Assembly: GCF_000424285.1 (NCBI RefSeq)
Contig: NZ_AUJP01000003.1
Location: 1-64,000, forward strand
Length of the DNA: 64,000 nt
Source of the DNA: Butyrivibrio sp. MB2005
Lineage (GTDB): Bacteria > Bacillota > Clostridia > Lachnospirales > Lachnospiraceae
Reading direction: 5' to 3'
Part shown: piece by piece, positions 7,979 to 16,189 of the stretch
Layout of the letters: every line of letters begins with the position of its first letter
Position numbering within the stretch: the stretch's first letter is position 1
Position numbers and translations under genes: made by a program
The notes under the pieces: model-generated
Seen by the model: only the letters and a program-made list of their open reading frames with translations
Told to the model about the DNA's origin: nothing
The model's database searches: none

Positions 7979-9088
7979 ATGAAAAAGAAGATTCTTGCCG
8001 CAGTTCTTAGCGGCGCAATGATTTTCAGCCTTGCAGGTTGTGCCCGCACAGCAGGTGGCAACACTACAGCTACTGAGGAGACTCAGACAGAGGCAGCTAC
8101 AGAGACAGCTGCTGCAGAAGAGAGCACTGAGGAAGCTGCTGAAACTACAGAAGAGAGCACAGACGATGCAGCACAGGCTGAAGCAGGCAAAACATTCCAC
8201 GTAGGTGTAATCCAGCTCGTTGAGCATCCTGCACTTGATGCCGCAACAAAGGGCTTTGAAGAAGGCCTTCAGGCAGCACTTGAGGCTGATGGATATTCAG
8301 TAGAGTTCGACTATCAGAACGCACAGGGTGAGCAGGCTAACTGCGCTACCATCGCAACCAAATTCGTAAATGACAAGGATGACCTTATCATGGCTAATGC
8401 TACTCCTGCACTTCAGGCAGTTGCAGCAGCTACAGGTGATATCCCGGTAGTTGGAACATCAATCACAGATTACAAGTCTGCCGGTGTTATCAATGACAAT
8501 AACGCACCCGGAACAAACGTAACAGGTGCTTCTGACCTTGCTCCCGTTGATGAGCAGATCGCACTTCTTCAGAAGCTCGTTCCCGATGCTAAGCAGGTTG
8601 GTATCCTTTACTGCTCATCAGAAGCAAACTCCAAGTTCCAGGTAGACCTTGCAGCAGCTGCACTTGATGCTGCAGGAATCGGCTACAAGGAGTACACAGT
8701 TGCTGATTCAAATGAGATCCAGTCAGTTGTAACAAACGCTATTGCTAACAGCGACTGCCTCTACATTCCTACAGACAACACAATCGCTGATAACATGTCA
8801 ATCGTAAAGAACGCAGCATGGCCTGCAAAGCTTCCCATCATCTGTGGTGAGGAGAACATGTGTAAGAACGGCGGTCTTGCTACACTTTCAATCAGCTACT
8901 ACGATCTTGGCGTAACAGCAGGTAAGCAGGCTTACGAGATTCTTGTAAATGGCAAGAACCCCGCAGAGATGCCTATCGAGTATGTTTCAGAGGGTATCAC
9001 AAACGAATACAACCCTGAGACAGCAGCAGCTATCGAGTTTGACGAGAGCCTTCTTGAGGGTCTTGTAGCAATCGAGATGGGTGAGTAA
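7979..9088 (+). CDS. ABC transporter substrate-binding lipoprotein (ABC_sub_bind, TrpX-like)
   Basis: A 369-residue lipoprotein. The signal peptide ends in the lipobox LAGC (cysteine at about residue 21), followed by a ~40-residue Glu/Thr/Ala-rich acidic linker and then a two-lobed periplasmic-binding fold (about 65-360) of the ABC_sub_bind family (GVIQLVEHPALD, PVVGTSITD, LPIICGEENM). In streptococci a related system (TrpXYZ) is linked to tryptophan uptake, but the ligand cannot be read here. The ATG at 7979 follows GAGGAGG. The permease and ATPase genes follow, separated by an intergenic hairpin that probably raises binding-protein output relative to them. Confidence 0.85.
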   Translation: MKKKILAAVLSGAMIFSLAGCARTAGGNTTATEETQTEAATETAAAEESTEEAAETTEESTDDAAQAEAGKTFHVGVIQLVEHPALDAATKGFEEGLQAALEADGYSVEFDYQNAQGEQANCATIATKFVNDKDDLIMANATPALQAVAAATGDIPVVGTSITDYKSAGVINDNNAPGTNVTGASDLAPVDEQIALLQKLVPDAKQVGILYCSSEANSKFQVDLAAAALDAAGIGYKEYTVADSNEIQSVVTNAIANSDCLYIPTDNTIADNMSIVKNAAWPAKLPIICGEENMCKNGGLATLSISYYDLGVTAGKQAYEILVNGKNPAEMPIEYVSEGITNEYNPETAAAIEFDESLLEGLVAIEMGE

Positions 9089-9124
9089 GCAGTCTTACAT
9101 GAAAAGATAATTCTTTGAAAGAGT

Positions 9125-9152
9125 GAAGGTGCTCAAAGTCGCGGGCACCTTC
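9125..9152 (+). terminator. Intergenic hairpin between binding protein and permease
   Basis: A perfect 10-bp stem, GAAGGTGCTC / GGGCACCTTC (one G-T pair), lies 37 bp after the binding-protein stop and is followed by only a weak T-rich tail. It could act as a partial terminator or mRNA stabiliser giving more binding protein than permease. Confidence 0.6.
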
Positions 9153-9180
9153 TTACTTTGATATTTAAGGAGTAATATTT

Positions 9181-10062
9181 ATGATCTCGCTATTACATGC
9201 ACTGCCGGGTTCCGTGGCACAGGGACTTATTTGGGGAATTCTGGCTATCAGTGTTTTTCTTACTTTTAAAGTCCTTGATTATGCGGATATGACAGTTGAC
9301 GGTTCATTCTGCACAGGCGGAGCAACATGCGTAATGATGATGCTCTCAGGCCACAACGTATATGTGTCACTTCTTTGCTCATTCCTTGCAGGAATGGTGG
9401 CAGGCTATGTTACAGGTCTTCTGCACACAATGCTCAGAATACCTCCCATCTTGTCAGGTATCCTTACTCAGTTGGGCCTTTACTCAGTAAACCTGGCTAT
9501 CATGGGAAAATCAAACCAGGCTATCAGCGTTGACCAGTATGCGCTTATTGTAAGTCTCAGATTCATCAACTACTCAATTCTCATGAGCGTAATCATTGTA
9601 GGAATCATTATTTTCCTGCTTTATATGTTCTTTGGAAGTGAGATCGGATCTGCCATTCGTGCAACAGGTTGTAACCAGAACATGGCAAGAGCCCAGGGTA
9701 TCAACACCGGAAGGTGTATCAGAATCGGACTTATTGTAAGTAACGGACTTACTGCTTTTGCAGGCGGTCTGTATGCACAGTATCAGGGTAATGCCGATGT
9801 CAATGCAGGTCGTGGTGCTATCGTAATCGGTCTGGCAGCTGTTATTATCGGTGAGGTTATTTTCGGATCAAGACACAACTTTGCAGTACGTATGGGCGTT
9901 TCCGTTGTAGGTGCCATCATCTACTATATCGTAATCGCCGTAGTACTTCAGCTAGGTCTTCCTTCAACATACCTTAAGCTTCTCAGTGCGGTACTTGTTG
10001 CTGTATTCCTTGGAATTCCTGCTATTCAGGGATATCTTGGAATCAAGGTTAAGCAGAGATAA
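9181..10062 (+). CDS. ABC transporter permease (TrpY-like)
   Basis: A 293-residue integral membrane protein with about eight hydrophobic helices, resembling the branched-chain amino acid / ABC_sub_bind class of permeases (FLTFKVLDYADMTVDG near the N-terminus, IGSAIRATGCNQNMARAQGIN coupling loop at about 155-180). It forms the membrane channel for the binding protein upstream and the ATPase 14 bp downstream. AAGGAG lies 8 bp before the ATG. The solute is unknown; an amino acid such as tryptophan is the family-based guess. Confidence 0.88.
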   Translation: MISLLHALPGSVAQGLIWGILAISVFLTFKVLDYADMTVDGSFCTGGATCVMMMLSGHNVYVSLLCSFLAGMVAGYVTGLLHTMLRIPPILSGILTQLGLYSVNLAIMGKSNQAISVDQYALIVSLRFINYSILMSVIIVGIIIFLLYMFFGSEIGSAIRATGCNQNMARAQGINTGRCIRIGLIVSNGLTAFAGGLYAQYQGNADVNAGRGAIVIGLAAVIIGEVIFGSRHNFAVRMGVSVVGAIIYYIVIAVVLQLGLPSTYLKLLSAVLVAVFLGIPAIQGYLGIKVKQR

Positions 10063-10076
10063 GGAGCGGATAAGAT

Positions 10077-10868
10077 ATGTTAGAGATTAAGAACTTAGTA
10101 AAAATTTTCAATAAAGGTACAATTAACGAAAGAGTCGCTCTTAACGGTGTAAACCTTACTCTTAATGATGGAGATTTCGTAACTGTTATCGGTGGTAACG
10201 GTGCAGGAAAATCAACAATTCTTAACGCTGTTGCAGGCGTATGGCCCATCGATGAGGGCTCCATCGTACTTAACGGACACGACATCACAAAGCTTCCTGA
10301 ATACAAGAGAGCAAAGTATATCGGTCGTGTTTTCCAGGATCCCATGATGGGAACTGCTGCTACAATGCAGATTGAGGAAAATCTTGCCCTGGCTGCAAGA
10401 CGTGGACAGAGCAGAGGCTTAAAGAGCGGTATCAATAATAGCGAGAGAGCTCAGTACAAGGAGCTTTTAAAATCTCTTGACCTTGGACTTGAGGACAGAC
10501 TTACAAGTAAGGTTGGTCTTCTCTCAGGTGGACAGAGACAGGCCGTAACACTTCTTATGGCGTCTCTTAAAAAGCCTGATCTTTTACTTTTGGATGAGCA
10601 CACAGCTGCTCTTGATCCCAAGACAGCCAAGAAGGTTCTTGAGATTTCAGAGAATATCATTAAGGAACATAATCTTACTGCCCTTATGGTTACTCATAAC
10701 ATGAAGGATGCCATCGCTCACGGAAACAGACTTATCATGATGAGCGAAGGTAAGATTATCTATGATGTATCAGGCGAAGAAAAGAAGAACCTCAAGGTTG
10801 CCGATCTTCTTCAGAAGTTTGAAGAAGCAGGAAATGATGAAGTAAACGACGCTATGGTACTTTCCTAA
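10077..10868 (+). CDS. ABC transporter ATP-binding protein (TrpZ-like)
   Basis: A 263-residue ATPase with a complete set of ABC motifs: Walker A GGNGAGKST (about residues 40-48), Q-loop GRVFQDP, signature LSGGQRQA (about 143-150), Walker B LLLLDEH with His in place of the more usual Pro context, D-loop, and H-switch VTHNM. It energises the transporter formed with the two upstream genes. The short gap after the permease (14 bp, with GGAG) supports co-transcription. The operon ends at the terminator at 10971. Confidence 0.93.
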   Translation: MLEIKNLVKIFNKGTINERVALNGVNLTLNDGDFVTVIGGNGAGKSTILNAVAGVWPIDEGSIVLNGHDITKLPEYKRAKYIGRVFQDPMMGTAATMQIEENLALAARRGQSRGLKSGINNSERAQYKELLKSLDLGLEDRLTSKVGLLSGGQRQAVTLLMASLKKPDLLLLDEHTAALDPKTAKKVLEISENIIKEHNLTALMVTHNMKDAIAHGNRLIMMSEGKIIYDVSGEEKKNLKVADLLQKFEEAGNDEVNDAMVLS

Positions 10869-10970
10869 TTCACCTATTACCGGAACTTTCCGGATAGGCT
10901 CTTTATGGCTGACATAATAACCGACTGACAATGTGCCATATTTGAGCATAAAATCCAATAAAATGGATGC

Positions 10971-11023
10971 ATAACCGAATTATAACCGTTTTAAGTAAAA
11001 GGTTGTAATTCGGTTATTTTTTA
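10971..11023 (+). terminator. Terminator of the ABC transporter operon
   Basis: ATAACCGAATTATAACC (10971-10987) pairs with GGTTGTAATTCGGTTAT (11001-11017), followed by TTTTTATT. A weaker imperfect hairpin lies at 10871-10900. Confidence 0.85.
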
Positions 11024-11158
11024 TTCAATAGGAAATTCCTTCGGATTTCCTATTGAATAAAAAGCGCTCCGCTAAGGATGCGACTGGTGCGCAGATGAAT
11101 TTTGCAAGCTAAAGCTTGCGCGCACCAGCGAGCAAAGAGTCGCGAGCGACTCTTTGTT
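11018..11158. repeat. Composite of three back-to-back palindromes
   Basis: The first palindrome is TTTTATTCAATAGGAAAT... with its reverse complement (11018-11062). The second has outer arms CTGGTGCGC (11084-11092) and GCGCACCAG (11120-11128), with a nested GCAAGCT/AGCTTGC stem. The third has arms CAAAGAGTCGC / GCGACTCTTTG (about 11133-11156). No protein is encoded. I have the impression that similar composites are common in Lachnospiraceae genomes, which points to a dispersed non-autonomous repeat; that cannot be checked here. It separates the ABC operon from the MoxR cassette. Confidence 0.6.
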
Positions 11159-11224
11159 CATATGGTAGAAAATAGTTTATAATGATATAGCTTAATATGT
11201 AGATTCTGTATGTGGACAGGTAGA

Positions 11225-12238
11225 ATGAAATTTAAGTATGAAGTAGAATGTGAGAGGAATGACTCTCAGGCAAAATATATAGTGTTAAAGGGACTGGATG
11301 AGCCCTGCAGACAGCTGGTGATACCGGACCTAATTGAAGTGCCGGAATCGATAGTAAATGGCGAAGTATCTACGGAGGAAGTGCGGGGGAATGATGTGGG
11401 AGCAGCAATAAGTCTCCCTGTGAAAATCATTGGTAACCATGCATTTTCTTCAAGGAAGGATTTAGAGGAGGTTATTATACCTTCTTCCATTCATACTATC
11501 CTTGGCTTTGCTTTTCATAACTGCGGAAGGCTGCGCAGAATCCAGCTGACAGATTCAGTCAGTGAATATCTTGATGGTAGCACCAGGCAATGCGAGAGCC
11601 TTGAAGAGATAGATGTAACTTTTGAGCATGAGAACTATTACGTGGTCAGAAGAATTCTTGAAGATAATGACAGAAGGCTTAGATTCAGATTGCATCTTCC
11701 GGGTGGCGAAGCTGTTCTTGTTTTCCCGGGGTTTAACTACGACTTTGTGGAGAACACCATGGCAAGGACCATTCAGTTTGCCATTGAGGGTACTGGGTAC
11801 GCCTACCGCGAGTGTGTTAAGGCGGACAATATCAACTTTAGGGAGTACGACAGTTTCTTTACAAAGGTGTCTGCTGACGATAGTGTCACCGCGGAGATGA
11901 TAGCTGTGTCACGTTTGCAATTCCCTTATGAGCTGGCAGAGGATGCTAAGACTCAGTATAGGGACTGGCTTTATGAAAATGCCAAAAAGAATCTGACAAG
12001 GGCCATAAGATCCCTTGGTACTAAGGGTAATAGTATATCAGATACTAACTCAGAACTTAGCGGACTTGTGACCGATCAGGTCAGTTATTATATTAAAGAG
12101 AAGCTTATACCGGAAGGCGATACTTCTGCCATAATCGCAGAGGCCGCCGAGCTTGACAGAACAGAGCTTGTCAGCATGCTGATGGAGTATCAGAGCGGCA
12201 GCGAGAAGCGGGATAACTTTTTAGAGCTGGATATATGA
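11225..12238 (+). CDS. LRR-like protein of a MoxR/vWA cassette
   Basis: A 337-residue cytoplasmic protein with no signal peptide. Residues ~60-130 contain two or three LRR_5-like repeats (IIGNHAFSSRKDLEEVIIPSSIHTI pattern). Residues ~135-330 are a helical part of no family I recognise, with EYDSFFTKVSADDS and a C-terminal helix-rich AEAAELDRTELVSML segment. The start is uncertain: ATG 11225 has GGACAGG just before it, while the in-frame ATG at 11210 has nothing. The stop overlaps the start of the vWA gene (ATGA), so the three genes are one transcription unit. It may be the client, adaptor or sensor of the MoxR-vWA pair. Confidence 0.7.
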   Translation: MKFKYEVECERNDSQAKYIVLKGLDEPCRQLVIPDLIEVPESIVNGEVSTEEVRGNDVGAAISLPVKIIGNHAFSSRKDLEEVIIPSSIHTILGFAFHNCGRLRRIQLTDSVSEYLDGSTRQCESLEEIDVTFEHENYYVVRRILEDNDRRLRFRLHLPGGEAVLVFPGFNYDFVENTMARTIQFAIEGTGYAYRECVKADNINFREYDSFFTKVSADDSVTAEMIAVSRLQFPYELAEDAKTQYRDWLYENAKKNLTRAIRSLGTKGNSISDTNSELSGLVTDQVSYYIKEKLIPEGDTSAIIAEAAELDRTELVSMLMEYQSGSEKRDNFLELDI

Positions 12239-13593
12239 AAAAAGCAGAACTTGAAACAATTGGAAATAAAATATGGAGCGCAGTTAAGACAGAACTTTTG
12301 CTTGATATGAAGTTCATGGCACCTGCCTTGTCTGTACTTGAGCAAAGAGCGGAGCTGTCCACAACCACTGTAGGAACGGATGCAGAGAGCGTACTCTATA
12401 ATCCTGACTATGTGAGAAGGACCTTTGTGGAGGAGCCATTTAAGCTGAACAGAACTTATCTTCATATGCTTCTTCACTGTATGTTCAGGCATATGTACAG
12501 AAGCTATGAGTTCGACAATGAGGAGCTGTGGAATCTGGCCTGCGATATAGCTGTTGAGAACATTCTGGATTCAATGGATTACCGGTGCATCTACAGAGTA
12601 AGTTCAGACCTTCGTGACAGATGGTATGACAGACTAAAAAGTGATGTCCGGGTTCTTACGGCAGAGAGGATATGCAGATATCTTGAGGAGCTTGAGGCAA
12701 ATCCCGAGACAGCACTGGAGGAGCGGGAATTCGACAGGCTTTGCCGTGAGTTTAAATTAGACGATCACGGATTTTGGGACAGGCTTGAAGACAAAGAGAA
12801 TGACAGTGACAGTAAGGATAAGCCCGACATCGATATGCAAATGCAGCTTCGCATGAGGAAAGCCAATAAACAGGAACTCGAAGAATTCTGGAAGAATACT
12901 GCTAAGCGCATAAAGAGTGATCTTGCCAGTATCGGTGATGACAAGAGCAGCGAGAGCGGAGGTCTTTCATTTTATCTGAGGGCAGAGACTGCTGAGAAGG
13001 TCTACTATACCGAATTCCTTAAGCAGATAGCGGTGGTTAGAGAAGAGATTCGAATAGATCCCGACAGCTTCGATTATGGGCTTTATAATTACGGTATGGA
13101 GCTATATGGCAACATGCCTCTCATAGAGGAGAATGAATACAGCGAGACCCATAAGGTGGATGAATTTGTTATAGCCATAGATACTTCAGCTTCCTGCTCA
13201 GATGAGCTGGTGCAGACCTTCCTTAATGAAACTGCGGGAATCCTGAGAAACAGTGATAACTTTTTCAGAGAGATACATGTTCATATTATAGAGTGCGACA
13301 ACAGGATTCAGAAGGACATCGTGATCCATAAGCCGGAGGAGATGGAGCATTATGCCGAGCATTTCGAGGTTTCCGGAGGATATGGAACAGACTTCAGACC
13401 AGTATTTGAATATGTAAGGGACCTTAGGAAAAAGGGACAGCTAAAGAATCTCCGAGGTTTGATGTATTTTACAGACGGCTTTGGGGATTATCCTGAAGAG
13501 CCTACAGACTATGACACAGCCTTTGTTTTTCCTGAGGATAAACAGAACGGCTCCGATAAGATGCCTGAATGGGCCATAATGCTGTATATTTAA
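12235..13593 (+). CDS. DUF2201-type metallopeptidase-like / vWA domain protein
   Basis: A 452-residue protein. The N-terminal half (about 1-140) resembles the DUF2201 putative metallopeptidase region, with HMLLH (77-81) and a further H86 plus the LACDIAVE segment. The C-terminal third is a von Willebrand A domain whose MIDAS motif AIDTSAS (about residues 314-320) and later YFTDGFGDY are intact. The middle is charged and helical. It overlaps the upstream gene by 4 bp and is followed by a MoxR AAA+ ATPase, the classic partner of vWA proteins in chaperone-like pairs such as RavA-ViaA and CbbQ-CbbO. The target is unknown. Confidence 0.85.
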   Translation: MKKAELETIGNKIWSAVKTELLLDMKFMAPALSVLEQRAELSTTTVGTDAESVLYNPDYVRRTFVEEPFKLNRTYLHMLLHCMFRHMYRSYEFDNEELWNLACDIAVENILDSMDYRCIYRVSSDLRDRWYDRLKSDVRVLTAERICRYLEELEANPETALEEREFDRLCREFKLDDHGFWDRLEDKENDSDSKDKPDIDMQMQLRMRKANKQELEEFWKNTAKRIKSDLASIGDDKSSESGGLSFYLRAETAEKVYYTEFLKQIAVVREEIRIDPDSFDYGLYNYGMELYGNMPLIEENEYSETHKVDEFVIAIDTSASCSDELVQTFLNETAGILRNSDNFFREIHVHIIECDNRIQKDIVIHKPEEMEHYAEHFEVSGGYGTDFRPVFEYVRDLRKKGQLKNLRGLMYFTDGFGDYPEEPTDYDTAFVFPEDKQNGSDKMPEWAIMLYI

Positions 13594-13649
13594 TAGGGCT
13601 GAAGAATTACCAGCTTCTATATGTAAATAGAGATAAAAAGGAAAAGTAC

Positions 13650-15143
13650 ATGAATATTAAAGACGCCAAAAAAGAGATAATAAATACGATAAGAGCATAC
13701 AGAGAAAAGGATGAAATGGGGAACTATCTGATTCCTATTCAGAAGCAGAGACCTATTCTTCTCATAGGACCTCCGGGTATCGGTAAGACTGCCATTATGG
13801 AGCAGGTTGCGGAGGAGCTTTCCGTGAATCTTGTTTCATATACAATTACGCACCATACAAGACAGAGTGCCATCGGACTTCCTTTTGTTTCCAAGAAGGA
13901 GTATGGAGGAAAAGAGGTATCTGTAACCGAGTACACCATGAGTGAGATCATTGCTTCTGTTTATGACAGGATTGCCCAGACAGGTGTTGAGGAAGGCATT
14001 CTTTTCCTTGATGAGATAAACTGTGTATCCGAGACTCTGGTTCCTACCATGCTGCAGTTTCTCCAGTATAAGACCTTCGGTGCCCACAAGGTTCCGGACG
14101 GCTTCATTATCGTAACAGCAGGTAACCCACCTCAGTACAACAAGGCTGTCCGCGATTTCGATATTGTAACACTGGACCGTGTAAAGAGAATCGACATTGA
14201 AGAGGATCTTGATGCCTTCTTTGAATATGCTGATGTTACCGGAGTTCATGGATCTATCAGAGCTTATCTTGATATCCACAAGGACAATTTCTATAGAATA
14301 AAAAGCGATATCGACGGCAAGCGTTTTGTTACCGCAAGAGGCTGGGAGGATCTCTCACAGCTTATAAGAGCTTACGAGAAGCTTGGCATAGACATTGATG
14401 AGAATGTGACAAGGCAGTATCTTCAGGAGCCTGAAATATCCCGCGACTTTGCCATGTATTATGCTCTCTATAGGAAATATGAGGACGTATATAACATAGC
14501 TGACATTCTTAAAGGAACCATACCTGCAGAGAAGGATAAGCTTAAGAAGGCTCCTTTTGATGAGAAGCTTAGTATTCTTAATCTTCTTATGGACAGACTT
14601 ACTCAGGAATTTGCTGACTATGACAGAGACCTTGGAATTCAGAAAAAGCTCCAGAGTGAGATTAAAGAAATTGCAGGGGATGAGAGTAAGTCCATTTTAG
14701 AGAAGCTTTCTGAGAGAACAAGCGAACTTGAGAATGAAGTTGCAATGAAGGCCGGTGAGCATCTTATGGATAAAGAGTCTGAGATAGTACTTATTCAGAC
14801 ATCCAAAGCGCTTACAGAGCTTCGCGGTAAGCTTGCAGGCGCTGATGCAGGCAGCAGAGATGATGCCAAGAAGATCATTAAGGAATGGTTTGCAAAAAGA
14901 GAGCAGGCGAGAAGAGAGGCAGCAGGTGTTACATCGGCTCATCTTAAAAATGCTTTTGTTTTCCTTGAAAGCGTATATGGTCAGGAGCAGGAGCTTGTTC
15001 TTTTCCTTACAAGACTTGATGGAGGCCACTATAGCCTGAAATTCATTCAGAATGAGGGTTCTGAGGAATATTACAAATTTAATAAGCTTTTGCTTCTAAG
15101 AGACAGAAGACAGGATATCCTTGCTGAGATATTGGAGGTCTGA
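13650..15143 (+). CDS. MoxR-family AAA+ ATPase
   Basis: A 497-residue AAA+ ATPase. Walker A GPPGIGKT is at residues 40-47, Walker B LFLDEIN at 118-124, then sensor-type VTAGNPPQYN and an arginine-rich DRVKRIDI segment. The C-terminal ~200 residues are helical and charged, longer than in minimal MoxR proteins. The ATG at 13650 follows AAAAAGGAAAAG; longer in-frame readings would begin inside the vWA gene. With the two genes upstream it forms an LRR-vWA-MoxR cassette; MoxR/vWA pairs usually remodel or activate a client complex. Confidence 0.9.
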   Translation: MNIKDAKKEIINTIRAYREKDEMGNYLIPIQKQRPILLIGPPGIGKTAIMEQVAEELSVNLVSYTITHHTRQSAIGLPFVSKKEYGGKEVSVTEYTMSEIIASVYDRIAQTGVEEGILFLDEINCVSETLVPTMLQFLQYKTFGAHKVPDGFIIVTAGNPPQYNKAVRDFDIVTLDRVKRIDIEEDLDAFFEYADVTGVHGSIRAYLDIHKDNFYRIKSDIDGKRFVTARGWEDLSQLIRAYEKLGIDIDENVTRQYLQEPEISRDFAMYYALYRKYEDVYNIADILKGTIPAEKDKLKKAPFDEKLSILNLLMDRLTQEFADYDRDLGIQKKLQSEIKEIAGDESKSILEKLSERTSELENEVAMKAGEHLMDKESEIVLIQTSKALTELRGKLAGADAGSRDDAKKIIKEWFAKREQARREAAGVTSAHLKNAFVFLESVYGQEQELVLFLTRLDGGHYSLKFIQNEGSEEYYKFNKLLLLRDRRQDILAEILEV

Positions 15144-15250
15144 TGTTTTAGAGGGTTGGGATATTGGAAGTTTGAGATTCTTTTGTCTAATTTATTTTTT
15201 GAATCTGCCGATATAATAAATGAAACTATTGTCTTATGGGGGAAATAATT

Positions 15251-16033
15251 ATGAAGAGAATACTCAGAGTACTTCTTGTAATTGCACTTATCTTTTCGGT
15301 TTCATTTTCTTCTATGCCAATATCATCAGGAGCAGCCTTCAATGATCTTAGACGCCACGGCGTTAAGGTGGATCTGAAAAAGGGAAACTGGACATCTTTT
15401 TACACCAAGCTTCCCGGTACAAGCAAATATCAAAAGCTCTACGCCAAGATAACCAAATTCTCCACAGGCAGCAAGGGCGGTAAAGGTGGCGGCGGTGGAA
15501 GTTCCGGCGGTGGAAACTACAAGATCACCATACAGATTCAGATTCCAAGTAAGATCAATAAAAAAGTTGCCAAGCACTTCATGAAAAGAATAAATAACGG
15601 TAAGACCGTGGGCAATGAGTTCATAGATTACGTTGATATCTGCATCGTGGATTTTAAGACCGGTGAAAATCTTAAGAGCGTTCAAACCGACGGCGAGAAG
15701 GGCCTTAACTATCAGGAGGTTGTTGTTCAGGAAGAAAATGAATGGAAGAAATACAAACCTCAGAAGGCAAAGATAGGAAGTAATACATATAGCTACTATG
15801 TATCTTACGCCAAGACCTATTCGATTACAGTGCCGACAGGCTACACTGACCTGTGTATCGGTGTATGCGGAACCCACATAAGTAACTATGAAAAAATGAC
15901 TGACTGGAATCTTGGCTTTGCGGAAGGCTACACCAACCTTTCCGACACCTCTCACGTTAAGCTCAGGAATAAGAAGCTTACAGGAAAACTGTGCCATTTC
16001 TTTAGGATTACACCTACAACTACAAGCAAATAA
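15251..16033 (+). CDS. Secreted protein with glycine-rich linker, unknown function
   Basis: A 260-residue exported protein. The signal peptide (about residues 1-28) has a basic start, a hydrophobic VLLVIALIFSVSF core and ends near SSGA. A GGKGGGGGSSGGG linker (about 75-88) separates a short basic N-terminal part from a beta-rich C-terminal domain (about 90-255) with many Lys and Tyr. I recognise no family or catalytic motif. GGGGG lies 8 bp before the ATG. It is monocistronic with a strong terminator behind it. A long reading frame on the opposite strand is a shadow. Confidence 0.7.
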   Translation: MKRILRVLLVIALIFSVSFSSMPISSGAAFNDLRRHGVKVDLKKGNWTSFYTKLPGTSKYQKLYAKITKFSTGSKGGKGGGGGSSGGGNYKITIQIQIPSKINKKVAKHFMKRINNGKTVGNEFIDYVDICIVDFKTGENLKSVQTDGEKGLNYQEVVVQEENEWKKYKPQKAKIGSNTYSYYVSYAKTYSITVPTGYTDLCIGVCGTHISNYEKMTDWNLGFAEGYTNLSDTSHVKLRNKKLTGKLCHFFRITPTTTSK

Positions 16034-16043
16034 ATAAAAGATA

Positions 16044-16082
16044 AAAAAAGCTTAAAATCTTCGGATATTTAAGCTTTTTTTT
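16044..16082 (+). terminator. Rho-independent terminator
   Basis: AAAAAAGCTTAAA / TTTAAGCTTTTTTTT arms around ATCTTCGGATA; it could work on both strands. Confidence 0.9.
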
Positions 16083-16189
16083 ATTTTATTTCGTATAATG
16101 TAAGAAGGTGCCAAGGTGTGCCTTAGAAGTGATGCATATAACGGATTGTTGTATTTTCAGGTGAGGGATAACCCACAAAGAGGTTCAAT

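Noticed and set aside
15326..15997. Minus-strand 223-residue open frame
   Set aside because: It lies entirely opposite the secreted glycine-linker protein, which has a signal peptide, ribosome binding site and terminator on the plus strand.
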